Source of the DNA: Trichobilharzia szidati
Lineage: Eukaryota > Platyhelminthes > Trematoda > Strigeidida > Schistosomatidae
DNA length: 64,000 bases
Direction of reading: 5' to 3'
Assembly (NCBI GenBank): GCA_944472155.2
Contig: OX235273.1
Span: forward strand, 88,344,793-88,408,792
Part shown: positions 1 through 12,900 of the stretch, piece by piece
Position numbering within the stretch: position 1 is the first letter of the stretch
Layout of the letters: each line of letters starts with the position of its first letter
Translations under genes and position numbers: made by a program
Notes under the pieces: model-generated
What the model saw: only the letters and a program-made list of their open reading frames with translations
Databases searched by the model: none
What the model was told of the DNA's origin: nothing

Positions 1-451
1 CATAATGAATTGTATAATCATTTTGATCGGGTAGCAGAGAAATCTGTAACAATATCTTTGTCTGTAGGTAAGTATATTTCTAGAACAGTTCAAGGAAACA
101 GCAGAAGTGGAATCATTCTGTTGTTGCATATTTAGCACATTTACAGACTACGATGAATGCATCATGTAATGTCTCAATTTATAGAAAATTTAATGTTGCT
201 CATTCTGCAGAAGTAAATAAAGAAACTATGCATTTTCTCTCAGTCTAATTAATGCGACGAAAAGATAGCATTATTAGAAGATGGAGATTATCTGAAAAAT
301 GTGATGTATTTGCGCTATACATTTCGAACAATCTGATCACACATTTACTTGTCAAGTCGATGTATATATGAAAAAGTTAAATTAAACAAAGTGACAAAAA
401 AAGAATTAAGAATAATTAACACAAACGTTTGGTAATCCAATCAAATAAGGA
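1..451. other. Left edge, no gene assigned
   Basis: Bases 1-67 are open on + and stop at a consensus splice donor (TAG followed by GTAAGTAT), so they could be the 3' end of an exon. The translation is not recognised and does not resemble the lipoyl synthase N-terminus expected upstream of 3576. The rest is AT-rich without a supported gene and runs into the 3' flank of the PLE at 452. Confidence 0.3.
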
Positions 452-2281
452 TTACCAAGGTAGGTTAAGGGTAATAACAAACTGTTTTTGAATACACAAG
501 GGGGGCTTAAGTTTATGAATGGCTATAGCCTCAGCGTATTTCAGTAAACGTCCTTGACCGTTTTTATAGATGACCTTAATGGCTGAGTTAACATCAACTT
601 TATGGTTCATCTCGATTAGATGTTTAGCTATAGACGAAGTTGGTAGTCTGACACCTGCATCTATTGGCTTGTCACAATTCATCTGTTTTTCTAACCATTT
701 TGGGATATGCTCTCACGTGCAACGCGCGATTACTCCTCCCTATGTATGTGTGTCCACACACACGAAAATTGGTAAATTGTGTGGGATGTGATATAATCAC
801 TTGTGCACTTTTGAGGTTTGTAGTGAAGCATATTTTTAGCTTTTTCCACAATTACAAGCTGGGCTGCATAGTAGGTTCTACGGATGATCGAATTCAACCT
901 TTGTCTCAAAATCCTACTGTTTATTTCCCCGTTATATGGTAATTTGATGAAAACCTTTTTCTTAGGGACGGTATGGATTGTAGGTTTAGAGGCTAGTTGA
1001 CTTCTACACCTGTTTAAAAATTTCAAAGGATATCCGTTTTCAACAAGAGTATCCATCAATATTTCGTTTTCTTTGTCTATAACATCAGCCGTGCAAATAC
1101 GCTGAATCCTCTTAAATGGACACTTCACCAAGCCTCTCTTATACTGTAATGGACAGAAGCTGTGAAAGTTAAGGTATTGCCCTGTCCAAGTGGGCTTTCT
1201 GTAGATAGACCATCTTATTGAGCCATCGTCTCTTCGACTTTCTTCCTCGCATGTAAGACTAATGTGTTTCTGTACAGAGTTAAGTCTGTCTAATAGACGA
1301 CTTGCATCTTCATGATCGTCGCATATCAAAATGATATTGTCTGCATATCTCTTATAGAAAGGCAATTTAGAAATTAAATCAAAGGATAAGTTTTCAACAT
1401 AAAACATGTAAACGTCCACTAACGAAGATCCTAATGGACTCCCCATAGCAACACCATCCATTTGTCGAAAATGTTCACCTTCAAACGTGAAATGGACGTT
1501 GTCAGTACATAATAGTAATAAATCTTTCAAATAAGTTAAAGGAAAAGGAAATGAAAAACAACTAGAAGATATATAGTCACAAAGAATATGAACAGTCTTA
1601 ACCAATGGTACATTAGTAAACAAAGAATTAACATCAAATGAATACATTTTCCTATGGTTTATGTTCATGTCTACAAGACAGTCAACAAGTTCAAATGTAT
1701 CTTTCAAAGTAAACTTACATAATTCACTGCGTACTGGACTTAAAATATCAGCTAACCACTTTGCTAATTTATGTGTAGGTGAGTTACACATTGAAAGAAT
1801 TGGACGTAATGGATTATCAACCTTATGAATTTTGGGTGGTCCATAGAGGTTTGGAAAGTCAGATCGCATGGGTTTCAAGGAATTAAACTCCTGTTTATCG
1901 ATAACGTCCATGCCACGAAGTTTTACTAAATGAGAAGTTACTTTTCTTTCCAATTTTCTGATATCATCCGAAGGAACATTGGCTATGAACTTGCTTTTGT
2001 CATTAAGGATGGATAACATTTTTGTTTTGTAATCGCTTCTTTCCATTACAACTGCACCAGATCCTTTGTCAGGTTTCAAAATAACTAATCGGATCTGTTA
2101 CGTAATTCTTTAGGGCTTTAAAATAAGTTGATGTTAAAACGCTTCTTTGTTTCCGACTTGAATTACGGAATTGGTGTGCTACATCTACAAATTTAACTTT
2201 CAACCAGCTTTGGTCATCTATCGAGGAAGGAGTTAGAGAACTCAACTGATCATACACTAACGACGTATTATCCTTTGCCAC
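452..2281 (-). mobile_element. Penelope-like element, decayed copy 1 (RT + GIY-YIG)
   Basis: Minus-strand relic of a Penelope-like retroelement, coding for a reverse transcriptase fused to a GIY-YIG endonuclease. Three pieces in different frames follow one another: an N-terminal part (2281-2069), the RT core (2079-730, 449 codons open) and the C-terminal part of the nuclease domain (682-452, ending in NLPW like the other PLE copies here). Recognisable RT blocks are LYGPPKIHK, VNSLFTNVPL, GVAMGSPLG and KRYADN. The catalytic YxDD box reads YADN, so the second aspartate is lost. The nuclease motif HTYIGRS sits near 740 in a shifted frame, after a run of GTGTGTG that probably caused the slip. The copy cannot be active. 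Related schistosome PLEs have been called Cercyon; assignment to that lineage is inference. Confidence 0.85.
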
Positions 2282-2309
2282 TAGTGTTATTATTACTCCA
2301 GATGCGTGA

Positions 2310-2460
2310 CTTATAGGCTTCGTGATCTTGATTTCCAGCCACTCGGTCTCGAGTTCGAATACCGCCCCACCTACTTCAGTCTAGGCAACTGGATAGTATC
2401 ATTAACCCTCACACAGTAATTGTGTATCTCGTGTCCTGGTACATAAGACGCCTGTTCCAG
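2310..2460 (+). repeat. tRNA-derived SINE (family B), degenerate
   Basis: Contains a B-box-like GAGTTCGAAT followed by a conserved body (CACCTACTTCAGTCTAGGCAAC, then ATCATTAACC and CACACAGTAATTGTG) that recurs at 9575, 23085, 23940 (minus) and 27225. The copy ends close to an (ATT)n run. Confidence 0.55.
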
Positions 2461-2483
2461 ATAAGTGAATTCACACAAACATT

Positions 2484-2505
2484 TATTATTATTATTATTA
2501 TTATG
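2484..2505. repeat. (ATT)n microsatellite
   Basis: About seven ATT units directly after the family B SINE; probably its slippage-expanded 3' tail. Confidence 0.8.
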
Positions 2506-3575
2506 GTGCATGTGATTCAATCTCATCCATTCAACATATTGATTATTTCATGGTGAACTACTTACTCCAGCCATACTATCTTCTATTTAATGCATACCAC
2601 CATTATTTTCACTCCTCATCAAACGTGTGCTAGTCACAGATTGTATGAATTTACTATAATCGATCATAAGAGAATAGAGAATTTTTGTAGTGGCACTTAA
2701 CTCCCCGTGAATGACATAGAAATGCTAGTCGTCATATTACTTTAAAAACCTAGAGGTATCTGATTTTGAATCTTTATTCATATTCTACTTAAAATATGCT
2801 TGGCTGTGGTTATAATAATTACATATTTGATTTTTATAATTCTACGAGCCTGAAGTAAATTTACTGGAAAAGATTCTTCGCTTCAATCGACTTCCAATAC
2901 AGACCTTAATGTTCTACAAAACTGATGTGTAGCACTGTGAAAACAAGCTACTCATCCGTAAGAATACCGGTCTAAGACTCGTGTTTGATTCGTAGCGAGG
3001 CCGTATTTATGTGTTATGAAATTTCACCATTCACAAGTTCAGTAATTGGTAATGTAGTAAGTACTACTTATAATCAGATATAAGTAGTATATCAGTAAAC
3101 GAATTCAGAAAAGTAAAAATATGTTGTGGGCACTGGAAAAAGCAAGTGAAGAAGATTACTTTCAACACTGTGCAGAATGCAACAAGCTATCGAATGTGGT
3201 GATATTCGACCAACTTTCAAATGAAGTGCAAATAAAGACTTATACATCAGGTATACCAAATTTATGTACATACAATGCGTTTGTCCCAGTAAACAATGCG
3301 TTCACGCCTCATCGGTCTTTTCTTCTATACAGTAATGCGAATTTTTGGAATGAAACAAATAATCATTTAGGTGAAGAAATTCTGAATGTTTCAACATTGT
3401 CAATCCTCATTTTTAATGTACAACTGTTTTCTGTCCACATATGTGAACTGTGTTAGTTTGTCTTCTTTGCAAAGATTTGGTTAATCATTGAACAATGTAT
3501 ATCTTATTTAATAAGTTGTATTTCTATCGTAATAGTTGGATAATTGACCTTATCACTATTATAATTTACTTATAG
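2506..3575. other. LIAS intron sequence, nothing recognised
   Basis: No exon of lipoyl synthase was found here: the conserved cysteine segment that precedes the radical-SAM motif is absent, so upstream exons must lie before position 1. A 111-codon open frame at 3121-3456 on + has no recognised domain and no clear splice context. A small hairpin (ACTACTTATA / TATAAGTAGT) lies near 3062-3090. Confidence 0.4.
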
Positions 3576-3927
3576 ATAATGGGTGATACATGTACTAGGG
3601 GTTGTCGATTTTGTTCAGTGAAAACCTCCCCGAATCCACCACCTCTTGATCCAAACGAACCAGTTAATACTGCTGAAGCTATAAGCAATTGGGATGTAGA
3701 CTATATTGTAATCACTTCAGTGGATCGTGATGATTTGGTAGATGGAGGCGCCCGGCATATTGCTGAAACAAGTAATATTGTGTTATTATTGATCCTTATT
3801 TACCTTCTTATTGCAATGTGTTTTTATTAGTATTGTATTACATTGACATGTGTTTTTCATCGATGCATACCATCAACTGTTGACTCAGTTGTCTCATTAC
3901 TGTATCTTACATAACATTGGAGTGACC

Positions 3928-3964
<37 letters not shown>

Positions 3965-6900
3965 GGTTAGATGTGACAAAGACAAACAGTTACAGTCTAA
4001 TCAAGAGTGCATATATTAACTGTAGAGCGCTTGTATTATTCAGTTAGCCTTGAGACTGCTTATATTCCTTGAATGTAGTGGTTTCACGAAGGAAATCCTT
4101 CTGTCTTCAAAGTCGTCTACATAATACGAATTAATCTTCCTAAAGGTGTACGGATCAGACTTCTTCAAACTGCAGAAGCAATGGTGATTCACTTGCTAAG
4201 TCCTTAACTCTGCATACAGAAGAAGTTCGTTCAATCACTACACTTGCAATGGACGTAGTCTATCTTATTACCCGACAAGTAAATTCTACCTAATCTTTTT
4301 TTCTTGTCTCTTCATTAGTATTATTTGTCTTCTCAATTGTAATATTTTACATTTTCAACCTTCTTGTTCTCTACTCCAATCCTTCTATCTGTTATTAGCA
4401 GTACTTATGCGATTTGTTCATCTTATTACCAATATTTCAACTTCTTTATTGAGGAAGTATACAATTAAGCAGTCGCATTGTACTTCATGAACACTATTAG
4501 CTGCGTGAAATATTATTATTATTGTTTCCTTTAATTCCTAGAGGAACAAAGGGCTTCAGCCTTGCGTCTCCATTGCGTTCGGTTCTCTGTTATAGTCTTT
4601 ACCTTGATCCAAGTGTGCCCACACGCTTTCAGCTCCTCTTCACATGACCTCCTCCAAGTCACCCTTGGACGACCAACTCGCCACTTCCCTTTCGGGTTCC
4701 ACTCGAGGGCTTGTCTAGTGATGTCACTTGATGGTTTCCTCAGAGTATGTCCAATCCATCTCCATTTCTTCCTACTTATTTGTTTCAAAATCGGTTCCTT
4801 GTTGGCTCGCTCCCAGAGATCTCTGTTGCTGATCGTTTCTGGCCATCTGATCTTGAGTATTGAGCGAAGACAACTGTTAATGAAGGTCTGTAGTTTGTTT
4901 GAGATGCTCTTTATGATGTGCTTAAAATACAAGCTAAACTGAAGTGTAGATTTAAATCTAAAACCTGTTTTGTGAAATCCAAGTACTTGAATCAATTTAC
5001 CGCACATGTACAGTTGTCATTATGAACTTAATACTCATGCAGTTTTCAAACATCAGTTTTCGATATTGATTCAGTCGTCAGTTTTATTGATTCACATTGG
5101 TTTGCTCATACTATTTGAAGTTTATGCGATTTTTAAGTAAACCCATCAAGATTGAATTAATTGTAAACATGAGTTTCCTTTTAATTGATTTTTTTCAGTT
5201 CGACAAATAAAAGCACGTAAACCATCGATTTTAGTCGAATGTTTAGTTCCAGACTTTCAAGGTTGTACAGATTCTATCACTACGGTAGTTCGCGCCAACC
5301 CAGAAGTATACGCGCATAATATTGAGACAGTGGAGTCATTACAGAGGTAAGTTAATTCAGACACTTCTCTTAAGTGTGTTTGTATAGTAAATGGAGCCTA
5401 TTTTTGTTATGGATATTGGTTATTGTACAAATATTATGGGTTACCAGCAGTGAACACTGGACAACTTCCTAGGAGATTTTCTGGGCTCTGACTAGTAACT
5501 GAGCAGACTCCCCAGGATAAATGGGTACATGTATTGCAACAAGAAAGAAAAGTACACCGATTGGTCATTAGGGAGTATTCAAAGTTATTTTGTGTATGCC
5601 GTACTGATCATTGAATTCTATTCTGAAAAATTACATTCCCTTAGAAGTTGCAAATGCACCTCACAGACAAAGACCAGTAAGTCCAAAAATTAAACCTAGG
5701 GCTTCTTACTATGTGCCTCCAACTGTCTAACATTAAAATGGCAGTGGAAAAGACATTACATCATGAAATGAACACAGAAAACAAAAACATAACGCATATT
5801 AGTTCCATCAATGGAAACAGATTGGCTGTCTGGTTGTCTTACAGGTAGTCATTATGCATGCTTTCTTATTGGTTGGCTTCCGAACTAATCATCTGTCATA
5901 TATACTTTCCGAAGTAATACGTATACATGTAACTCAGAACTTCTCTCATCTGCCACTGTGTATATATCCGATAAACAATATTTGTCTGTCTGTTTTCGAC
6001 ATAGAACTTTGCACATATGTGCGGCAGTTCAAGTCGCCACACTCCATGTAGCACACAAAGCAAGAGAAGGAAGTAGAAGAAATGCATAATATAGACAGTA
6101 AACAGAGGTGTGAGACAAAGGAATAGTAATAACGGTGAACAAAACAGTTTCATTGGAAATCATAAGTCACAAGGAGTGGATGCATCTGCACCAGCCATTG
6201 AGAACGATTTTGAGCCATGTCACCAATTGTTTCCAGCTGTCATTGGTTTTTACCGTCCCGAGGACCCCAACCAGGAAGTCTACACCTTCCTACGTGGTTT
6301 AGACTAACTGTTGTAGATTTCATTGACTGGTGATAAACAATATTTGGCGATTGCTGAAACGTGACCACTAAAAGCATAGCACAAATACAAATTTCGATAA
6401 AATTTGTCTTCCCAACACTACCTGCAAGATGATTAATGTTGAGATCAGAGAGAAGAGGCGGATCAGTCGATCAGTTTGAGAATGTTGTTTCTCTACATCT
6501 TTATTCATTTTATTCTGCACATAAATTACCAGCCTTTTTTCCATGCTATTACTCGGACTCTGGACTGACAACTTTGCGTAAGACACGTAATTTGAAGTAT
6601 GTGAAGGTGAAAGTAGTTCTTCAAACGCATTGGGGATGTTCACCTTAAATTATCTTCAGATTAGGTCTGTAATGATGACCAGTAGTGTTCGTGTTCATGG
6701 AAGGGCTAGTTAAAGGAACTTTATTAAGTAGTCAAAAAAGTGTTTTATAAAATTTAAAGAAACGTGAATGAAATATGTGGATTGTTGTTTAAAATTAGTA
6801 TAATATTGCACTAAAACTACAATTCGATTTTATTTTAGAACTTACCCTATTTTATTTTTAAAATTTCACGAAGTATGATTATATCAGTATGACTCTTCAC

Positions 6901-9900
6901 CTTATAGAATTTTTCACTTATTAGAAAGTAATTCTTGTCAAAAGCCTGAATCAGCTAAAACAAAAACACTCGAAAATAAAAAAATATTTAAGTGGCTGCT
7001 TCACATCAGTTAGAAACTCTTCAGTAATGTGTGCCTGCAACATCGTGTTGGATTGAGTCTAGGACTGTCAGCTTACAAAATGAGCACGTCACTATTTAAC
7101 CACTAAACTGGAATCCACTAATACTCGATCTTCCAACTTTTACCAGTTCGCAGCATTAATTAAACTAATAAAGTGTATTCAAAAATCTCTTATTTTTTTG
7201 TTTGTTTGAAGATATTAGGCAATAAGTTATGTACACGTTTATTTATATCTTTTAACTGTATGTTAATCAGTATAAAAATTGTACTTCTAAAAGTTACTTT
7301 GAATTTTAGCGTTGTACGTGATAGGCGTGCTGGTTACTCTCAGTCACTTCGAACTTTAGAAACTGCCAAGGAACGTAGTAATCGCCTTGTTTCATCTGGA
7401 GATGCAGATTCTCTTATCGTCACTAAATCTAGTATTATGTTAGGTCTTGGTGAAACTGAACATGAAGTGATGGTAGCTTTGAAGGATCTACGCCAAGCAG
7501 GAGTTGACTGTGTAACACTCGGACAATATGTGCAACCGACTAGGCGTCATCTAAAGGTAAAAAATTTTGTTTAAATTAATTTTTGGTAAATTAAATAGCC
7601 AATAAAATAGGCGGCAGCTGCAAAAAGTGATTTTACAACACTATTGATTCGCACAACTTCAAGGTCTCAGAACTTTTTCATCCGAACAATTATGAATTGG
7701 ATTACCTAGTAAACTAATTAACTGTTATGATTCATTAATATCAAATAGGTGTACTTTAAGTGGTTAATTATTAGATGACCTAGTACTTTTACAACATTTC
7801 AATGAAGGGTTGTCTTTTGTTTTACCTTATTGGTAGATGGAGACTACCGAGTCATTTTACACACAAATCTTGGACTAATCCTTAGAATATTTCAAATAAG
7901 ACCTATTTTTCGGTTTTACATAGTATAGCTTTGGCACTTGTTCTTAACTGAAACTGTGTAAATGATAACTTGTGAATAATATTTTATACTGAAGACCTTT
8001 AACGTACCATACAGAAAAAGTGAAACCACTGAATAATTGATTCGATGAGTGATTTCGAGGCTATTTATTTGTCAAAGAAATCACATTGGTATATTAAGTT
8101 AAAAATTTTCCAATTTATTGTCGGGAGGAAGCTTATACTTTTAATAACATTTTTCTTCAAAATCGATGGAAAAGGATAACTGGGCATTGCAGTATTTAGC
8201 TGATCGATCGATGAAGATTTTTATTAGAGTTTCTTTAACTAAAAATAACCAAGCGTTGGTGTTTTTATCGACTGACTGGTTTCACGATGGCTTTCACCAG
8301 TCCGTGTCATTCCGTCTATCCGATTCCGACGACGATTGTTTTTTTAAAATTTTTTTCTGTTCGTTAAAGTCTCTGTAGTGATTGGGTTGACTTCCTAGGG
8401 TACGGTGACTAGGTCAACGCCCAACCTTCCCTCTTTTTCCGCGGCCATGGACGGATAGCAAACTGGTTGGGGTTAGAGTAGACCTACAACAACCCACCCA
8501 TCTGACGGGTTAGGACGATTTCCAAGCATGCACCTATTGAAGTAAAGTCGCGTTAGGACAGTATAAAACACATTTTGCAGAGCGCTCATAGGCCGTTACA
8601 GGCTGATAAACTGAGCATTGCTATCCTGCTCAGCGTATATTGTCAGAGTCTTTGTGACTAGTCATAAAACCTCAGATTTTTCTACAGCTTTTTAGGTATG
8701 CTGGTGTCTGATAGCGAATCTTTAATATACAAATTGCAGCTAAAATTTAGTGACTTTCTGAATACAAAATGTTATCACTGAGAGGTGATTTCGCTTATGT
8801 AGTCTTATTCAGTATTTCTTTGTGTCAATCGAGTACTAATTACTTAGGGATTTCCGTTTGTCTTCGGTTTCTCTGACCTTTTTCGTGTTTTGGATATTAG
8901 ATTTCACCAAACTATGATATATAGGGGACACGTATGACCCAGTCCCTTCAGCCTCCAGCACTTACGTAAGACATCTACCTATCTGCGAAGCCCAATTTTA
9001 TAATTAAAACTCTTCGTAATATTTTCCAGTTCAGTATATTAATCTTAAGAGCTGGATACCGGTACTGATTCTAACTACAGTACGATTTATTTCAACTGGG
9101 TTGTTCGTCCTGTTACTATTTTACTGTATATATACATTAAGAGATTTTCAGTAGTTACTTAATCCTTTTCATCAATTACTGTTTTTATTTTGAACACTCC
9201 TTAACAAATAAGACCACCGTGCTAAAATTCTTTTGGAAATATGGTGTTTATTAGTGAGCATCCCAAGAAATTACGTTAACTACTCTTGATTTATGAAGAG
9301 GTATAATTGTTGATCACTATAGTAGACAGTGTGTAGTTTTCACTTTTGTTGTTTTGTGCGTCGGTGGCACAGTGGTTAGGACTCTCGCCGACCATGCACA
9401 TGGTCCGGGGTTCTATCCCTCGCCGACGCACACCTGATATCTATGGTCGGCCTGCAAAATTTGGGCTACCGATATCACATACTGAAAATTCCATACCTGT
9501 ACCAAAAAATATGATGTGGAATCAAGCTGTAATAAAAAAATACCCTTTATATATATATATATATATATATGATTGTTCTAGGTGCTCGATTTACAACCAC
9601 TGGGTCACTGGTTCGCACCTTGTTCTACTTATTGAAGTTTGAGCGACCAGGTAGTATCGTTAACATTCACGCAATAAATGTGGCGTGGAAATGCAAGTGG
9701 TTGTCGAGTAACTGACTCAACAACTTAGTGAATGGTTTAAATCCCGACCGAAAGCTGCTACCTTGACGTGGTGGTCGGGCTTGAACACTGCAATGACCCA
9801 ACAAGCTATACTGGCTGGAACTTATGTTCCTGCAGGTCCTACCATGCCAGAAAGGTTGTTTGGATAGCAGTTAGACTAAAAGCAGTTACCCAATCCAATC

Positions 9901-12900
9901 CTATGATTTCAAATAAATCACAAAATATCATGCCGGATCGGTCGGGGCCCGGATTAACAACGACCGCACTTTCTGCTGCCGTGTCACAGGGCAGAAGTGA
10001 TAAATACGCTACTGAGACACACCAAATAAAAAAGAACAAACAAAAACAGGCCGTGTGTGACCGGCCTCAAGCAGTTGTCCCCTGGGCTCTGCGGTCACGC
10101 AACCAACTTCCACGGTGTGGGCAGCCGGGAAGTAACAATCGCCCTCACAATCCGAAGTGCACGCGAAACCCCTCTAATCCTCGCTCATCTTTGTCTTCAT
10201 CTTCATCTCCATTATCTTGCCTTCCTTCTACCAATGCAACTCCTCTACTTGATGGCTCTTCACTTCCCCTTCACTCTGTGTGCACTGATAACGATGGAAG
10301 CCAAAAAGCCACCACCGATTGTCTCCTAAAACCACGCCACCAATTTTATATAGGAGCATTTAATGTTAGGACACTTTGCCAAATAGGACAACAAGCATCA
10401 CTAGCCAAGACTCTGGCATCCCGAGCCATTGATGTATGTTGTGTTTCAGAAACACGCATACAAGACCCAAGTGTGGTTATTCACCTAACCCCACCTGGCC
10501 AATAGGATGAATCTGCAAAATTCACCTTGAGGGTGTCAGGAGATGCGACGGCTAGCTCACGAGGATTAGCTGGTGTTGGGATAGCTTTAAGTACTAGAGC
10601 AGAAAAGACATTACTTGACTGGATCTCGGTAGATAGCCGAATGTGCGCTGTCCGCCTGAACGGATCAGTGAAAAGGAGAAAGGACTGCACTACTCGCCGA
10701 TGCCTTTTCGTAATCTCCGCCTACGCCCCCACTGACTGCAGTTCGGATGAAACGAAGGATGAGTTCTACCAAAAGCTGTCTAGTTTGCTGCGAAAGGCTA
10801 GACGCTCAGATATAGTCGTTTTAGCTGGTGACTTTAATGCTCAAGTAGGGAAATTGTGTCAATCTGAGAAGAATGTTGGTGGCACATACGGAATTCCGTG
10901 CCAGCGAACCGACAACGGTGACCGTCTCCTACAGTTCTGTTCAGATAATCATTTGTATCTTGTAAGCACTAACTTCAAACACAAGGAGAGACACTGTTTG
11001 ACCTGGCGACCCCCATCATCAAATCAACGCTGGACACAAATAGACCACATAGCAATAAGCTATCGTTGGCGTGGGTCGGTAGGAGATTGTCGCTCCTTCT
11101 GGAACACGTGTGTAGATACCGATCACGCACTGGTCCGCGCTCGTGTGTGCTTACGACTGAACGGACGTAGGAAACAGCTGGCGGTAAACCCATCACGTCC
11201 CCAGCACGACCAGGGAACTAAGTCCCTATTTGAGGAAGAACTAGCTAAACACATATCTGAGTTTGACAGCTGCGCTCACCCTGAAGAAGCCTGGAAGAAT
11301 ATTCAGTCAGCCATAGATACAGCTGTAAAAGCTGTGAATAAGGTAATTCCAAAGGTGAGTAAAAACCATTGGATTTCGACTGCCTCATCCGAACTGATAG
11401 ATGCTAGAAGACTTATTCCGGCGAGCTCCGAATTCAATGAGGAGCGAAAGCTGCACAAGAAGAAACTTACGAAAAGTCTCCGCAAGGACCGTGAACAGTG
11501 GTGGTTGACAAAGGCGAAAGAGATGGAAAAAGCATCGGCGATAGGCAACACCAGACAACTATTCAGGCTTATCAGGGAAACAGGTGGTAAAAAACAAATG
11601 ATAAGCGAAACAATCTCCGAGAAAAATGGCACCATAATTAGCTCCCAGGATAGACGTCTGGAGCGCTGGAAAGAACACTATGAGGAGCAGTTTAATTGGC
11701 CCACAGCCACACTTAACCCACCGGACATCCAACACCTCCCTGAATGGGAGATAGACACAGGTCCTCCGTCCTTAACCGAGGTTACTAAAGCTGTCACCAA
11801 TCTGAAGCTAGGCAAAGCAGCGGGACCTGATTTATTGACTCCAGAGGTATTTAAGTACGGAGGCGACAGTTTACTGTCTGCGTTAACGGAGGTTCTAGGC
11901 TGCGTCTGGGAATCAGAGGAAGTCCCATCGGGTTGGTGTAAGTCACTGATCATCCCGATATACAAGAAGGGGGACAAGTCGTCTTGTGATAATCACAGAG
12001 GGATTAGCTTGACTAATATAGTATCTAAAATCCTAGGCTCAATAATACTGCGTAGATTCAGTGGTGCTCGGGAGACACAAACACGAAAAAACCAGGCAGG
12101 TTTTAGGCCATGTAGAGGGTGTATTGATCATATCTTCACCCTTCGACAGATTCTAGAACATAGGCATTCCTACCGGCGTCCGACAATCATTATATTTCTT
12201 GACCTAAAGGCGGCATTCGATTCTGTCGACCGGGAGGTTCTCTGGCGATGCTTGGCTGTAAAGGGAATGCCAAGAAAATACATTGCACTGATTAAGGCAC
12301 TCTACTCATACTCATGCAGCCAGGTGAGCGCTTATGGCGAGTTGTCATCTGAAGTGGTGACGACTAGTGGCGTCCGTCAAGGATGCCCATTATCCCCATT
12401 CCTATTCAATTTCATCATAGATGTACTAATGGACTTAACCCTAACTCACTTCAGGGACTCAGGGATTGACTTGCTACCAGGGAAGAATCTCGTTGACTTA
12501 GAATATGCGGACGATATAGTCCTTCTAGGCGAGGACGCTGACAAAATGCAGAGTCTACTGAACACCTTGAGCAACAATTTTCGTATGTTTGGCATGCGAT
12601 TCGCCCCTATAAAATGTAAGATGATGCTGCAGGATTGGAATACGCCGACTCCTAGATTAGAAATAGGAAGTGAAGTGGTAGAACACGTTGACCGCTTCAC
12701 TTACTTGGGAAGTACCATCAGCCCCAACGGGTTGATCTCCGACGAAATTTCAGCACGAATTCAGAGGGCTAGGTTCGCATTCGCCAGTTTTCGCCGTCTC
12801 TGGCGTAGACGCGATATCCGACTATCGACCAAAGGGCGTGTGTACTGCTCAACAGTCCGCTCCGTCCTCCTTTATGGCTGTGAGACCTGGCCATTGAGAG

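Larger units (their letters stand above)
3772..5198 (+). other. LIAS intron
   Basis: Starts GTAATATT and ends TTTTTTTCAG. It contains an (AT)n tract and a minus-strand LINE 3' fragment (next entries); nothing else recognised. Confidence 0.8.
5347..7309 (+). other. LIAS intron
   Basis: Begins GTAAGTTA and ends GAATTTTAG. It holds an RTE 3' fragment and a tRNA-like relic (separate entries). The remainder is AT-rich without recognised features. Confidence 0.8.

Noticed and set aside
1..67. Possible exon ending in a consensus splice donor
   Set aside because: The translation (HNELYNHFDRVAEKSVTISL) matches nothing recognised and is not the expected lipoyl synthase segment; too short to support.
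3121..3456. 111-codon open frame upstream of the first LIAS exon
   Set aside because: No similarity to the LIAS N-terminus, no domain, no splice context; likely chance.
9356..9431. Functional tRNA gene
   Set aside because: It has A and B boxes and a closing stem, but is followed by a SINE body and LINE-like tail and recurs at 33374 and 19350; the anticodon arm is not convincing.
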